This document shows, piece after piece, positions 34,137 to 42,678 of a stretch of DNA of 64,000 nucleotides (within the stretch, counting starts at the first letter, position 1; each line of letters starts with the position of its first letter). The stretch lies in NCBI GenBank assembly GCA_965198185.1, contig CBDAOU010000001.1, positions 558,001-622,000 on the forward strand, given 5' to 3'. The stretch is from JAJECS01 sp965198185. Lineage in GTDB: Bacteria > Chloroflexota > UBA11872. A program made the position numbers and the translations under genes. The notes beneath the pieces were generated by a model. It worked only from the letters and a program-made list of their open reading frames with translations. It was not told the DNA's origin and ran no database searches.

Positions 34137-35482
34137 GTCAAGGGAGCCGTTTTGGCGCTGTCCGGCGCGGGCAGAATCCAGAGCTTGGGCGCGAGGCCCG
34201 GCGCAATCCGCGCCAAATTGACGTCGGGGTCGATGAAGCGCACGGGTGGGCGGCCGTTGAACGTCACGAAGACGTCGGCGCGAACCTCCACGTCGCGCCC
34301 CTGCTGCTTGAAGTCGTCGGCGATGAAGTGCGCAGTTTCCAGGATCATGTCCGGCTGGTAGGCCATGCGCTCGACCTGGAGGGGCGTCAGGTAGTCCTCG
34401 GCATATGCGAGCCACTCCGCGCCGGTGACGGGATCGGTGACGCGAAACTGCGCGTGGCCGGTCTTCTCGGTCAGCATGACCCGCCAGGCAAAGCGGTAGC
34501 CCTCTTCGTTGAAGCGGACGTCGCCGGGATAGGCCCAGTGGCGCAGGGGCACGGCCACCTGCATGAGCGCAAACAGGCTCAGGGCAACGGCGGCAGCGCG
34601 AGTCGCCCGGCCGCGCGGGGCCGCGATGAGCGGCGCGATCACAGCCGCTGGTGCGGGACGGCGGGGGAGACTGGCCAGCAGCCGGCGGGGCCAGTCGGGT
34701 GAAAAGAAGATGAGCGTCCCGAGGATCATCACCCAGGGGAACATGCCGATGGGAAAGAGAACCCAGGTTGCAAGGTGAAACGCGATGACCACGAGGTAGG
34801 CGAAGGGACGGCTACGGCGCCACAGCAGCCAGCCCACAATCGTGAGGTCAAACGCGGCCCCGGCCCAACTCATGGCGTAGGCCACCCATGCCTCCCTGAG
34901 CAGCGGCCCGACCAGGAACAGATCGCCGTTGTTGTAGAGCCAGATGCGCAGCGGTTGCGCGTGCAGCAGCCAATCGGGATTCAGCTTGGCGATGCCGGAG
35001 AACACGTACACGACGCCCAGCTGAGCTCGGAGGGTCCAGATGACCCACCGGGGAATCGTGTCACTGCGCCAGGCGGGATTGCGCCGGGCGTCCAGCGACG
35101 CCGTTCGATGCAGGGGCATGAATATCATCAGGAAGCTGACCAGACTCACCCAGTAGTAGTGGTTGAGGTAGGTCGTCTTGTCGATCAGCTCGACATAGGT
35201 GAAGAGGACAAAGAAGGCGGCGATGGAGAGGCGGTAGCGGTAGCCGAGCGCCACGCCGAGGCTGGCCACACCCAGCAGCGCGAAATGGAGGTACATGCCC
35301 CAGGCCGGCCAGGGCTGCACCCACTCGAAGCCGACGTACTTGAAGTGACGTTCCGGCTCGATGTAGAGCTCGGCGATCCATGCGTGCGCGGCGAAGCGAC
35401 AGACGGCGAAGACCCCAAGCAGCCCAAACGTGATTCGAAAGGCTGCGGCCGACGCGGCGCTGACCGGGTGGGAGGCGGCCAT
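34133..35482 (-). CDS. HTTM-domain membrane protein (vitamin K-dependent gamma-carboxylase-like)
   Basis: A 449-residue protein with five or more membrane helices in the first 300 residues and a soluble C-terminal part. The family motif VVYVFSGIAKLNPDWL is clear, as are RLSIAAFFVLFTYVELIDKTTY and the C-terminal segment WRVMLTEKTGHAQFRVTDP seen in bacterial VKD-carboxylase homologues. The bacterial proteins often sit near imelysin/DHOR operons; their reaction is unknown. The start is uncertain: 35482 (ATG) is used, 35527 (ATG) and 35566 (TTG) are alternatives. Convergent with the second imelysin gene. Confidence 0.87.
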   Translation of the reverse strand: MAASHPVSAASAAAFRITFGLLGVFAVCRFAAHAWIAELYIEPERHFKYVGFEWVQPWPAWGMYLHFALLGVASLGVALGYRYRLSIAAFFVLFTYVELIDKTTYLNHYYWVSLVSFLMIFMPLHRTASLDARRNPAWRSDTIPRWVIWTLRAQLGVVYVFSGIAKLNPDWLLHAQPLRIWLYNNGDLFLVGPLLREAWVAYAMSWAGAAFDLTIVGWLLWRRSRPFAYLVVIAFHLATWVLFPIGMFPWVMILGTLIFFSPDWPRRLLASLPRRPAPAAVIAPLIAAPRGRATRAAAVALSLFALMQVAVPLRHWAYPGDVRFNEEGYRFAWRVMLTEKTGHAQFRVTDPVTGAEWLAYAEDYLTPLQVERMAYQPDMILETAHFIADDFKQQGRDVEVRADVFVTFNGRPPVRFIDPDVNLARIAPGLAPKLWILPAPDSAKTAPLT

Positions 35483-35635
35483 TGCGCCCCGGTCGATGCA
35501 AGAAGTGATCGAAGCTATCGGCGGCATGCCGGCCTGGGCGTCGGGAGGGAGAGCCTTAGGCGCCAATCCTAGCCGTCGGCGCTGCCACGAGTTCAGGCGC
35601 GAGAACGCGCGCGGCCCACGGGACGGGAACCGGCG

Positions 35636-36793
35636 CTAGAGGTCCGTCTGGCCGGTGGCCGCCCGCTGGACGGCGCGGTAGAGGGGCCGCGGCGTAAAGT
35701 CCGGGTCGACCATGCGGAAGTAGTAGGCGGCGGCGTCGGGTCCCAGCGCGGCGAAGGACTGGCGGAAGAACCAGATGCCGAAGACGCCGATCCAGGGCCA
35801 CTCGCGCAGGCCATAGCGCACGCCGTCGACGGTCCAGGCGGCCTGCTGCGACTCCTCGACGCGGCGCCAGGCGGGCTGCGAGGCTTCGAGGTCGGGCGGC
35901 GCGGCGTTCCAGCCGTAGGCGCTGAGCCAGACGGGAGCGTCGCCGCGGCCGTATTCCACCATGAGATTGCGGAGCAACTCGACGCGGCGGAAGTTGAGCA
36001 CGCGCGGGTCCGCCGGCGTGTTCGGGGGGTACTGCATACCGAAGGCCGCGGCCGCCTGAACATCCAGCGCCTCGGCGGCGCCGTGGTCGTAGATCCGCCG
36101 CAGGTACGCGAGGTCGCTAATCGCGCGCGGGTTGTTTTCGAGCGTGGGGGCCAGCTGGGCGCCGGCGACGACGAGCCGGTCATCGGCCGACTTCAGCGCG
36201 TCGTAGGCGACCCGCAGCAGCTCGGCATAGCCCGCGGGATCCGGCGCCGCGCCGCCCCAGTTGGCGGACAGGTTGGGCTCGTGCCAGATCTGATAGTGCT
36301 GGATGCGGTCTTGAAAGTGCTCGGCGAGGTTGCCCAGAAACGTCGCGAAGTCGGCGAGGTCCACGGGGGGAGCCGTGGGGATGTCGCGGCCAGGCCGGGC
36401 CCACTGCGGCGAGCGTTCGATGCGCGCCACGACCGAGATGTCCTGGTCCCGGGCGCGGTCGACGATGTCGTCGAACCGGTCCCAACTGCTCTCACGACGC
36501 TGCGGATTGACGAACAGACCCTGGCCGACGGTTTCAACGGCGTCCCAGCCGATGCGCTGGAAGATCCAGCGGACGCCGGCGTCGTGCAGCAGCTCGAGGC
36601 TGTGGCGGCGCTTCCAGCCCTCGTTCTCCACATCCAGAAAGACGTTGGCGCCCCAGGGCTCAACGTTGGCCAGGGGCAGCGGACGTGAAGCCGTGCGGCG
36701 CACCGGCTCCGCGCCGCAGGCCGCGAGAGCAGCGGCGCCCATGAGACCGGCGGCGCCGCGTACGATTGAGCGACGGTCAAGCGCGCGCGTCAT
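35636..36793 (-). CDS. Tat-exported lipoprotein, GH39-like glycosidase fold lacking the nucleophile
   Basis: A 385-residue protein with a twin-arginine signal (DRRSIVRGAAGLMGAAALAAC) whose lipobox Cys is residue 26. The barrel is paralogous to the N-terminal domain of the 1110-residue fusion protein: HYQIWHEPNLSANWGG matches YFQIWNEPN, keeping the acid/base Glu172 but with His171 for Asn, and VWLSAYGW matches IWASEYGW with Ala292 in place of the nucleophile Glu. Loss of the nucleophile suggests a sugar-binding pseudoenzyme. It starts in an ATGA overlap with the TIM-barrel isomerase gene, so both products are probably made together for carbohydrate use. Confidence 0.85.
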   Translation of the reverse strand: MTRALDRRSIVRGAAGLMGAAALAACGAEPVRRTASRPLPLANVEPWGANVFLDVENEGWKRRHSLELLHDAGVRWIFQRIGWDAVETVGQGLFVNPQRRESSWDRFDDIVDRARDQDISVVARIERSPQWARPGRDIPTAPPVDLADFATFLGNLAEHFQDRIQHYQIWHEPNLSANWGGAAPDPAGYAELLRVAYDALKSADDRLVVAGAQLAPTLENNPRAISDLAYLRRIYDHGAAEALDVQAAAAFGMQYPPNTPADPRVLNFRRVELLRNLMVEYGRGDAPVWLSAYGWNAAPPDLEASQPAWRRVEESQQAAWTVDGVRYGLREWPWIGVFGIWFFRQSFAALGPDAAAYYFRMVDPDFTPRPLYRAVQRAATGQTDL

Positions 36794-37650
36794 GACTCCG
36801 GGTCGAGCCCCAGATGCACGAGACACTCCCGGCTGATCTGGGCGCTGGCGGCGGGGTCGCGCAGCGTGAGGTCCTGATCCACGACGAGCCATCCGTCATA
36901 TTCACTGTTCCCGAGAATTTCCAGGATGCCTTCCAGGTCCACGTGGCCGCCGCCGAGTTCCGGGAAGCCGCCGAGATTGGCGAAGGCGGGCAGCGTCCCA
37001 CCCTGCGCCAGATGGCGGTCGCGGAGGTCCGCGTCCACATCTTTGAGGATTACGTAGGCTACCCGCTCGATGCGGTCGCGGATGAAAGCGCGTGGGTCGC
37101 TGCCAAGGTAGAACAGATAGCCCACGTCGACGGCGAGCATCAGCGACGTGGGGTCGGTGAGGGACAGCAGCCGATCAAGCTCGGCGCTGGATTCGACGTG
37201 GGAGCCGAGCTGATTGCGAAAGACGACCTGGAGCTCAAATTCCTGGTCGCAGATGTCGGCGGCGCGAGCGAGGCCGTCGGCGAGGTGGCCCCACTGATCC
37301 GGCTGCAGCTCCTCGGCGGGATCGCCGTGCCCCGCGGCCATCCAGCGTTCCGGCACCGCGTGGGCGGCCGCGACGACATAGGAGGCGTCGAGGTCGGCCA
37401 GAAACTCGGCCACGCGCCTGAGGTGATCCAGCTCCACATCGTGGTATTCGGGGGCGAACCAGTTGGCCGTGAAGCGCCCGCCGATCAGCGGCAGGCCGAC
37501 GTCCGCGACGATGCGCCGGGCCAGCGGCGCGTCGCCGACCAGGTCGTTCGCGCCACCTTCAAGGCCGGCATACCCGGCGTCGCGGGCTTCCTCGGCGACG
37601 CTGCGGAACGGCGCAGCGCCCCACATGGTGGCGGCGATGCCTACGCGCAT
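36790..37650 (-). CDS. Xylose isomerase-like TIM-barrel protein (sugar isomerase/epimerase)
   Basis: A 286-residue AP-endonuclease-2/xylose-isomerase-like barrel. Visible family features are the start MRVGIAATMWG, AAHAVPERW, the metal-site strand SLMLAVDVGYLFYLG, VAYVILKDVDADL (usual HxKD position replaced by LKD) and the final ILEILGNSEYDGWLVVDQD, close to IolE/inosose dehydratase and tagatose/psicose epimerase proteins. The exact sugar substrate is not predictable. The gene overlaps the downstream lipoprotein gene by 4 nt (ATGA). The start at 37650 fits the family. Confidence 0.87.
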   Translation of the reverse strand: MRVGIAATMWGAAPFRSVAEEARDAGYAGLEGGANDLVGDAPLARRIVADVGLPLIGGRFTANWFAPEYHDVELDHLRRVAEFLADLDASYVVAAAHAVPERWMAAGHGDPAEELQPDQWGHLADGLARAADICDQEFELQVVFRNQLGSHVESSAELDRLLSLTDPTSLMLAVDVGYLFYLGSDPRAFIRDRIERVAYVILKDVDADLRDRHLAQGGTLPAFANLGGFPELGGGHVDLEGILEILGNSEYDGWLVVDQDLTLRDPAASAQISRECLVHLGLDPES

Positions 37651-37700
37651 GGCGCTGCGGAGCTAGGCCGGGGCGTCGGATCGAGGCCCGGCACGTCCGC

Positions 37701-38531
37701 TCAGCCGCTCCCCGGGCAAGGCGGTGAGTCGCTCCCGCCGGGCGGGCGGGGCGGGCGGCGGCGGCGCGGCGGGTTCCGGTTCCGGGACGGGCGGCGGCAC
37801 CGCGGCGGGTTCCGGTTCCGGGACGGGCGGCTGCACCGCGACGGGTTCCGGTTCCGGGGCGGGCGGCGGCGTTGGCGGTGACGGGCGGGCGGCGGCGTTG
37901 GCGGTGACGCGGGCCGCGGCGGGGGCGCGGGACGACGCGGCCGGGGCTCTTCGTCAGGCCGATCGGGCACCCGCGCCCGCGCTGTTTCACCGGGCGCGGC
38001 GCGCGGCGGCGTGGGGCGGCGGCGGTCCCGGCGCGAGCGCTCGTGCCGGACGACGTCTGAGAGCAGGTCATCCAGCTCCAGCGTCTCGTCGGCCGCGGCG
38101 GCCAGCGGCTGGCTGCGCCCCGCACCGCTTGCCACGACCTGCACCCGCACCCCGCGGCGCTGCACCGCTTCAATGAGCGGCACGAAGTCCGGGTCGGTCG
38201 TCACCAGCGTGAGGCGGTCGATGTAGGGGGTAAGGTCGAGCGCGTCGACGGTCATCTCGACGTGAACGCTGGCATAGAGCGTCCCGTCGTCGCGGCGCCG
38301 CAGTCGCTTGGTGACGAGCTTGTATCCGGATCGGGACAGGCTGCCGAAGTCCAGGAAGGGGCTGGGCTGCCCCTCATGCTCGGTGCCATAGGCCGTGGCG
38401 CGCACCAAGGTGGTGTCTCCCGTGAGCTTGTCGCGCAACTGCTGGAAGTCGATCTGGCCCCCGCCGTTTGCCGCAAGGGCTTGCAGCGAGGACAGGTCGA
38501 TTAAGACGGCGGATTTGTTGGCTGCGGCCAC
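37701..38531 (-). CDS. NYN-domain (LabA/DUF88, PIN-like) protein A with frameshift-prone repeat tail
   Basis: A 276-residue protein. Residues 1-165 are an NYN domain, a PIN-fold putative RNase: SAVLIDLSSLQALA at the start (first Asp), HVEMTVDALDLTPYIDRLTLVT and TDPDFVPLIEAVQRRGVRV with the conserved acidic residues. The C-terminal tail is low-complexity and its frame depends on a 26-bp tandem duplication at 37858-37909: as given the tail is Arg/Asn/Pro-rich and ends at 37701; without the duplication it would be a Pro/Glu-rich tail (VPEPEPAA repeats) ending at 37663. A second NYN gene is at 41363, on the other side of two M50 protease genes. Confidence 0.78.
   Translation of the reverse strand: MAAANKSAVLIDLSSLQALAANGGGQIDFQQLRDKLTGDTTLVRATAYGTEHEGQPSPFLDFGSLSRSGYKLVTKRLRRRDDGTLYASVHVEMTVDALDLTPYIDRLTLVTTDPDFVPLIEAVQRRGVRVQVVASGAGRSQPLAAAADETLELDDLLSDVVRHERSRRDRRRPTPPRAAPGETARARVPDRPDEEPRPRRPAPPPRPASPPTPPPARHRQRRRPPRNRNPSRCSRPSRNRNPPRCRRPSRNRNPPRRRRPPRPPGGSDSPPCPGSG
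37765..37909. repeat. Tandem repeats in the 3' part of NYN gene A (36-bp x3, 26-bp x2)
   Basis: GGGTTCCGGTTCCGGG recurs at 37771, 37807 and 37843, a 36-bp period (12 codons). Next to it a 26-bp unit (GGCGGGCGGCGGCGTTGGCG plus GTGACG) is present exactly twice, at 37858-37883 and 37884-37909. The 36-bp units keep the frame; the 26-bp duplication changes it. Confidence 0.9.
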
Positions 38532-38615
38532 ACCATGCTCCCAGCGCCGGTTTAGTCCTGCCTAGATGATAGTGGACTGGGAGATGCGAGCCACGCGCAG
38601 ACTACCCGGCGCCGC

Positions 38616-39799
38616 CTAGGCCGTACCTTGGACCAGATCGTCTGCGTATACCCAGCCGGTGATCCGACCGTCCTGCTTCACCCATAGAAGCCGCGACGCT
38701 CCCGCTGCACCTTGGTGAGCACCCTGTCGAGCAACATTTGCGGTTCCAGCACGTCGGCACGCCCAATCTCGTGCGCGATCTCGGCGACGCGCATACCGGT
38801 CCGCCGGTCCGCTGGAACGGTGGCGAGGTCGCGCCGCGTGACCCAGGCCGTGATTTCGCCGGAGGCATCGGCGACCGGCCAGCACGGCGGTCGGGCCCGA
38901 TCGCCGACGATGGCCTGCCACACGTCCTCGACGGACGCATCGTGGGCGAAGGGCGCCTGGGTGAAGGGGCGCGTCACCACACGCACCTTGGCGGTGCTGA
39001 GGCGTTGCCGGTGCGACGCGTCCCGATTCGAGGCGCTGGCGGACGCCCACAGGAACCAAGCCACGGCTAACGCCCAAACCCCAGGGAGCGACCCGAAACT
39101 GAGGAAGCCCAAGATGCCCATGGGCAGGCTCAAGATCATGCCGGCACGGCTGGCCACCCGGGTGGCCCGGTAGCTATCGCCGGTGGCCTCCGAGATGACC
39201 CCGCGAAGTACCCGCCCGCCGTCGAGTGGGTATCCCGGCAGGAGGCTGAACACGGCCAGGAACAGATTGAACTCACCCGCCAACCACAGCCCCACTTGCG
39301 GCAATGAGTCATACGGCAGCACCCAGGCAAGCCCTAGACAAACCCCGCCAAGCACGGCGCTGGCGATGGGTCCGGCAATGGCGACGGAAACGTCACCCCC
39401 GGCTTCCCGGGGATCGCACATGGGCTCGACCACGTCGCCAAACACGTAAAGCCGGGTCTTTGGCGGCGCGATGTGAAGTCCTCTGGCCACCCACAGATGG
39501 GCCAACTCATGCGCCAGGATGCAGCCAAGGATGAGGGCGGCAGCCAGCAGCCCAGCAGCCCAATGGCTCACGTCCGAGAGTCCGCTGGGCCAGATTTCAA
39601 AGCCCCCGCTCCAGCTCCGCGGCAGCGTGAAGAACGCGGCCACCACCGCGCTCACGCCGAAAAAAATAGGCCAACTCGCGTCTATGGAGATTTCCGTGCC
39701 GCCGATTCGGAAGATCTTCCAGCCGGGGAGTGCGGCTAGGCCCCTTCGGCGCCCTCGTCCGGAAGTGCTCCAGCCCGCCGGCGGGCGGCTAAGTCCCAC
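38616..39799 (-). pseudogene. M50 site-2-protease-like protein A with CBS-type region, one -1 frameshift near the end
   Basis: An integral membrane metalloprotease of the S2P/SpoIVFB group. HELAH (zinc site) is in LGCILAHELAHLWVARG, the third ligand region is NLFLAVFSLLPGYPLDGGRVL, and a cytoplasmic CBS-like part follows (TQAPFAHDASVEDVWQAIVG, WVTRRDLATVP). Translation stops early at 38678, but adding one C near 38688 continues it as LWVKQDGRITGWVYADDLVQ to a stop at 38616, matching the end of the paralogue at 39925; corrected length about 394. The start is uncertain: GTG at 39799 is the nearest start codon before the region aligned to the paralogue. Confidence 0.82.
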
Positions 39800-39924
39800 G
39801 GTGCAATCCTGACTCAATGACTCGGGGTGCCGTACGCATGACCGAGTTGCTTGGTCGTAGTGATTCAGGTGCTAACGAAGATGCAGCAGGTCCGCGCTCG
39901 TGGCAAGGGCGGTGCCCGTGCCGA

Positions 39925-41073
39925 CTACGCCGAGCGGCGGCTGGAGCGCCGCGGGCGTCCGGCGCGGAGCAGGTCGCCGACGAATACCCAGCCGGCGACC
40001 CGGCCTCCGGCGTTCACGACGAAGAAGCCGCGATGGCGACGCTGGGCATCATCGAGCACCTCGTCGAGCGGCGTGTCCGGCTCCAGCACATCGGCCGGGT
40101 CGATCTCGCGCGAGACGTCGCTCACGCGCGTGGTGGGTCGAAGGAATGGCGGCACCGCGGCGAGGTCGCGCGTGGCGACCATGGCGAACACGTCGCCGGC
40201 GGCGTCGGCCACGGGCCAGACGGGAGGGGCGCTGTCGGCGCTGACGATCGGCTCGACGTCGGCGACGACCGCGTCGTGGGCGAAGGGCGCCTGGGTGAAG
40301 GCCCGCGTCACGTCGCGCACGGTCATGGCGCTGAGGCGACGCCGGTGGGCCGCCTCACGCAGCGCCGTGCGCGCGGCCGACCACAGAAACCAGCCAATGA
40401 ACACCGCCCACAGCGCCTGCACGCCGCTGGCGCGGAACGCGACAAACTGCACGACCCCAAACAGGATGAGGAGCAGACCAAAGCCGGCGCCGGCCATGCT
40501 GGCGACGCGCGTGGCCGTATGCATGTTCTGCGTGACACCCCACACGATGGACCGCAGCACGCGGCCGCCGTCCAGCGGGAAGCCCGGCAGCAGGTTGAAG
40601 GCGGCCAGAAAGAGATTGATCTCGCCGAGCCACTGCGCGGTCACGCGCGGCACGGTGGCCGCCGGCAGTGCCTGAGCCAGGACCAAGAACAGACCGCCGA
40701 TGGCGGCGCTGGTGAGCGGGCCGACGATGGCGATGGCGAACTCCTCGCCGGCGGCGCGTGGCTCCTGGGAAATCTCGGCCACGCCGCCGAACACAAACAG
40801 CCTGATCCGGGGCACGGCGATGCCGCGGCGCACGGCCACCAGCGCGTGGGCCGCCTCGTGGGCCAGGATCGAGCCGAAGAAGATGGCGCTGGCGAGCAGC
40901 CCGCCGGCCCAATAGCTTGCCTGGGGCCCGGAAGGGGGCGGCGCGAGACCCGCCTCGACGGTCGCCTCGAAGAGCCGCGTGGGGATCACGGACACCGAGG
41001 TCATCCAGGCGATGATGACAAAGATGATCAACCAGCTTGGGTCCAGCGAGATAGCGGTGTCGCCGATCCGCAT
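39925..41073 (-). CDS. M50 site-2-protease-like protein B with CBS-type region
   Basis: A 382-residue intact paralogue of the neighbouring M50 protein. Membrane helices carry SILAHEAAHALVAVRRG (HEAAH zinc motif) and NLFLAAFNLLPGFPLDGGRV (third ligand Asp); the C-terminal half is a CBS-domain pair that ends FFVVNAGGRVAGWVFVGDLL. Such enzymes cut membrane-anchored regulators within the bilayer. The start MRIGDTAISLDPSW is typical. It is followed by protease A and preceded (79 bp) by a gene for a 59-residue single-pass membrane protein, then NYN gene B, all on the minus strand. Confidence 0.93.
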   Translation of the reverse strand: MRIGDTAISLDPSWLIIFVIIAWMTSVSVIPTRLFEATVEAGLAPPPSGPQASYWAGGLLASAIFFGSILAHEAAHALVAVRRGIAVPRIRLFVFGGVAEISQEPRAAGEEFAIAIVGPLTSAAIGGLFLVLAQALPAATVPRVTAQWLGEINLFLAAFNLLPGFPLDGGRVLRSIVWGVTQNMHTATRVASMAGAGFGLLLILFGVVQFVAFRASGVQALWAVFIGWFLWSAARTALREAAHRRRLSAMTVRDVTRAFTQAPFAHDAVVADVEPIVSADSAPPVWPVADAAGDVFAMVATRDLAAVPPFLRPTTRVSDVSREIDPADVLEPDTPLDEVLDDAQRRHRGFFVVNAGGRVAGWVFVGDLLRAGRPRRSSRRSA

Positions 41074-41152
41074 GATGGTCCAGCCGCGCGAGCGGGCGGC
41101 ACGCGCCCCGCGTCCCCGCCGAGGCGAAACCTCGCCCGGTGGCGAGGGGGTG

Positions 41153-41332
41153 CTAGTTCCCAGCGGTGAGCCCCGGCGTGATGATGAGCGAGGCCACCAG
41201 CACGATCACCGCGATCACCGAGATGACGGCCCAGATGCGGGCCACGGTGAACCAGCGGCGCATGCGGCGCCACGGGCGGCGCGAGGTCGCTGACGACCCT
41301 CGGCGCGGCCGGCGGCGGCGGCGGCCGCTCAT
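41153..41332 (-). CDS. 59-residue single-pass membrane protein
   Basis: A short gene between NYN gene B and M50 protease B. It starts at ATG 41332: an extremely Arg-rich cytoplasmic N-terminus (MSGRRRRRPRRGSS, then WRRMRRWF) is followed by one hydrophobic helix, WAVISVIAVIVLVASLI, and a short outside tail (TPGLTAGN). By the positive-inside rule this is a type II-like anchor. No family is recognised. Its size, topology and position next to two S2P proteases make it a candidate partner or substrate. Coding evidence: strong membrane signature, position in a same-strand operon, no overlap with neighbours; no clear ribosome site. Confidence 0.6.
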   Translation of the reverse strand: MSGRRRRRPRRGSSATSRRPWRRMRRWFTVARIWAVISVIAVIVLVASLIITPGLTAGN

Positions 41333-41362
41333 TTCCGGGTGAGTGGGCGTGTCATGGCCCGG

Positions 41363-42109
41363 CTAGCCTGTGCGCGCGGCTGCACCGGCGCGGGCACGGC
41401 CGGCCTTGGCGCCCACGTGCACCGAGGTGAGGGCGGTGATGTCGTGCCAGGCATTGGCGGCCAGGCGCAGCTCTTCGGCAATTGCATCGGCAAACGAGTA
41501 CACCTCGACACGCACACCGTGCTCGCGCAGGTATTCCACCATCGGCACGTAGTCGCCGTCGCCGGACATGAGCACCACGACGTCCATCGTCGGCAAACGC
41601 CGGATCGCGTCCACGACCAGGACCAGGTCGAGGTCGGCCTTGCGGGTGCCGTCGGCAAAGACCTTGATGGGCTTGGTGACGATGTCATAGCCCATGTCCC
41701 AGACGGGCGCGACCGAGCGCTGGTGCTCAAGCCGGCCGTTGAAGTCGGCGTAGATCGGGCAATAGGCGCGGGCGTGGACGATGCGGCGGCCTTCGCTGAC
41801 GTGGGCCAAGAGCTTGGCGAAGTCCACGCGAATCGGGTCGTCCGTGCCTCGATCCGTCAGGTTGGCCGTGTCCAGAAACACGCCCAGACGCAGCTTGGGG
41901 CCATAGTCGGACACGCCATTGGAGGTGTGCAGGGCGCCGGCGGCCTGGACCAGGGCCTTGGCCGCGGCGGCCAGATCGCGCTCGGCAGCGCGCGGCGCCG
42001 ATACGGCGTCCTTCAACTCATCCATCAGGGCGCGCAGGTCGTCTTCCGGGTTTCCCGCGGAGTCGGGCTCGGGCGCGAAGTCTTCGGGGATGGGTGACAG
42101 TCGTTTCAT
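41363..42109 (-). CDS. NYN-domain (LabA/DUF88) protein B
   Basis: A 248-residue protein with an acidic N-terminal region (about 1-70) and an NYN domain: LGVFLDTANLTD (first Asp), RKADLDLVLVVDAIRRLP, and VVLMSGDGDYVPMVEYLREHG, the canonical SGDxD motif of LabA-type proteins, followed by EVYSFADAIAEELRLAAN. NYN domains are PIN-like metal-dependent nucleases, often acting on RNA. It overlaps the coiled-coil gene upstream by 4 nt (ATGA), so these two are translationally coupled and their products probably interact. Confidence 0.92.
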   Translation of the reverse strand: MKRLSPIPEDFAPEPDSAGNPEDDLRALMDELKDAVSAPRAAERDLAAAAKALVQAAGALHTSNGVSDYGPKLRLGVFLDTANLTDRGTDDPIRVDFAKLLAHVSEGRRIVHARAYCPIYADFNGRLEHQRSVAPVWDMGYDIVTKPIKVFADGTRKADLDLVLVVDAIRRLPTMDVVVLMSGDGDYVPMVEYLREHGVRVEVYSFADAIAEELRLAANAWHDITALTSVHVGAKAGRARAGAAARTG

Positions 42110-42678
42110 GTTGCTTTGGTGACCTTTCGTCGTCGCGGCGACGGTTTCGCTTGGCGTTTCTGGTCGAGCATCTCCTGGAGCTGCTGCTCGATGCCTTGCT
42201 GACGCGCTTCCTCGCGCTCCGCGGCCTCGTGGCGCCGCCGCTTGACATCCTTGGCGCCCTTGCTCGCCTCCAGCGCGTCCCAGAGGGCTTCGATGGCGTC
42301 GGTGTTGCCGCGGATCTTCAAATTCGATTCAAACGTCACGCCGATCATCTCTTGATCGAAGTCGTTGAGCTTCTTCTCGAGGGCGTCGAGCCTCGTGGTG
42401 AGCTGGAAGATGCGGGCGTCCAGGTCCTTGTCGCCGCGTTTGTAGGTGCGCTCGATCTGGACGACCTGCCGCCGCAGCTCGCCGTAGTTTTCGAGCAGAC
42501 CGTTGAGATTGCGGGCGATGCGGCGATGGTGCGTGAGATGCGACGGCAATTTGCCGTTGGCCTGACCGGCGGGTTCGGCGGCGGGCGTCTCGGCCGCTGC
42601 GGCCTCGCCCTCGGCGGGCGCCGGATTGGTGGGTTTGCTACTGCGCGAGCGACGGGCTCGGGATGTGCGTGTTGCCAT
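42106..42678 (-). CDS. Coiled-coil protein coupled to NYN protein B
   Basis: A 190-residue protein: basic, Ala/Pro/Glu-rich N-terminus (residues 1-45), then long helices predicted to form coiled coils (HHRRIARNLNGLLENYGELR, FQLTTRLDALEKKLNDFDQE), and a very basic C-terminus (RQAKPSPRRRKVTKAT). No catalytic motif. It resembles generic coiled-coil scaffold proteins, and I do not recognise a named family. Its TGA overlaps the start of NYN gene B (ATGA), which suggests a stoichiometric partner. Its 5' end overlaps the 3' end of the CobW gene by 41 nt. Confidence 0.78.
   Translation of the reverse strand: MATRTSRARRSRSSKPTNPAPAEGEAAAAETPAAEPAGQANGKLPSHLTHHRRIARNLNGLLENYGELRRQVVQIERTYKRGDKDLDARIFQLTTRLDALEKKLNDFDQEMIGVTFESNLKIRGNTDAIEALWDALEASKGAKDVKRRRHEAAEREEARQQGIEQQLQEMLDQKRQAKPSPRRRKVTKAT

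Noticed and set aside
37765..37909. CRISPR-like regular repeats
   Set aside because: The 36-bp units are contiguous, without unique spacers, and encode a low-complexity protein tail; no cas gene is near.
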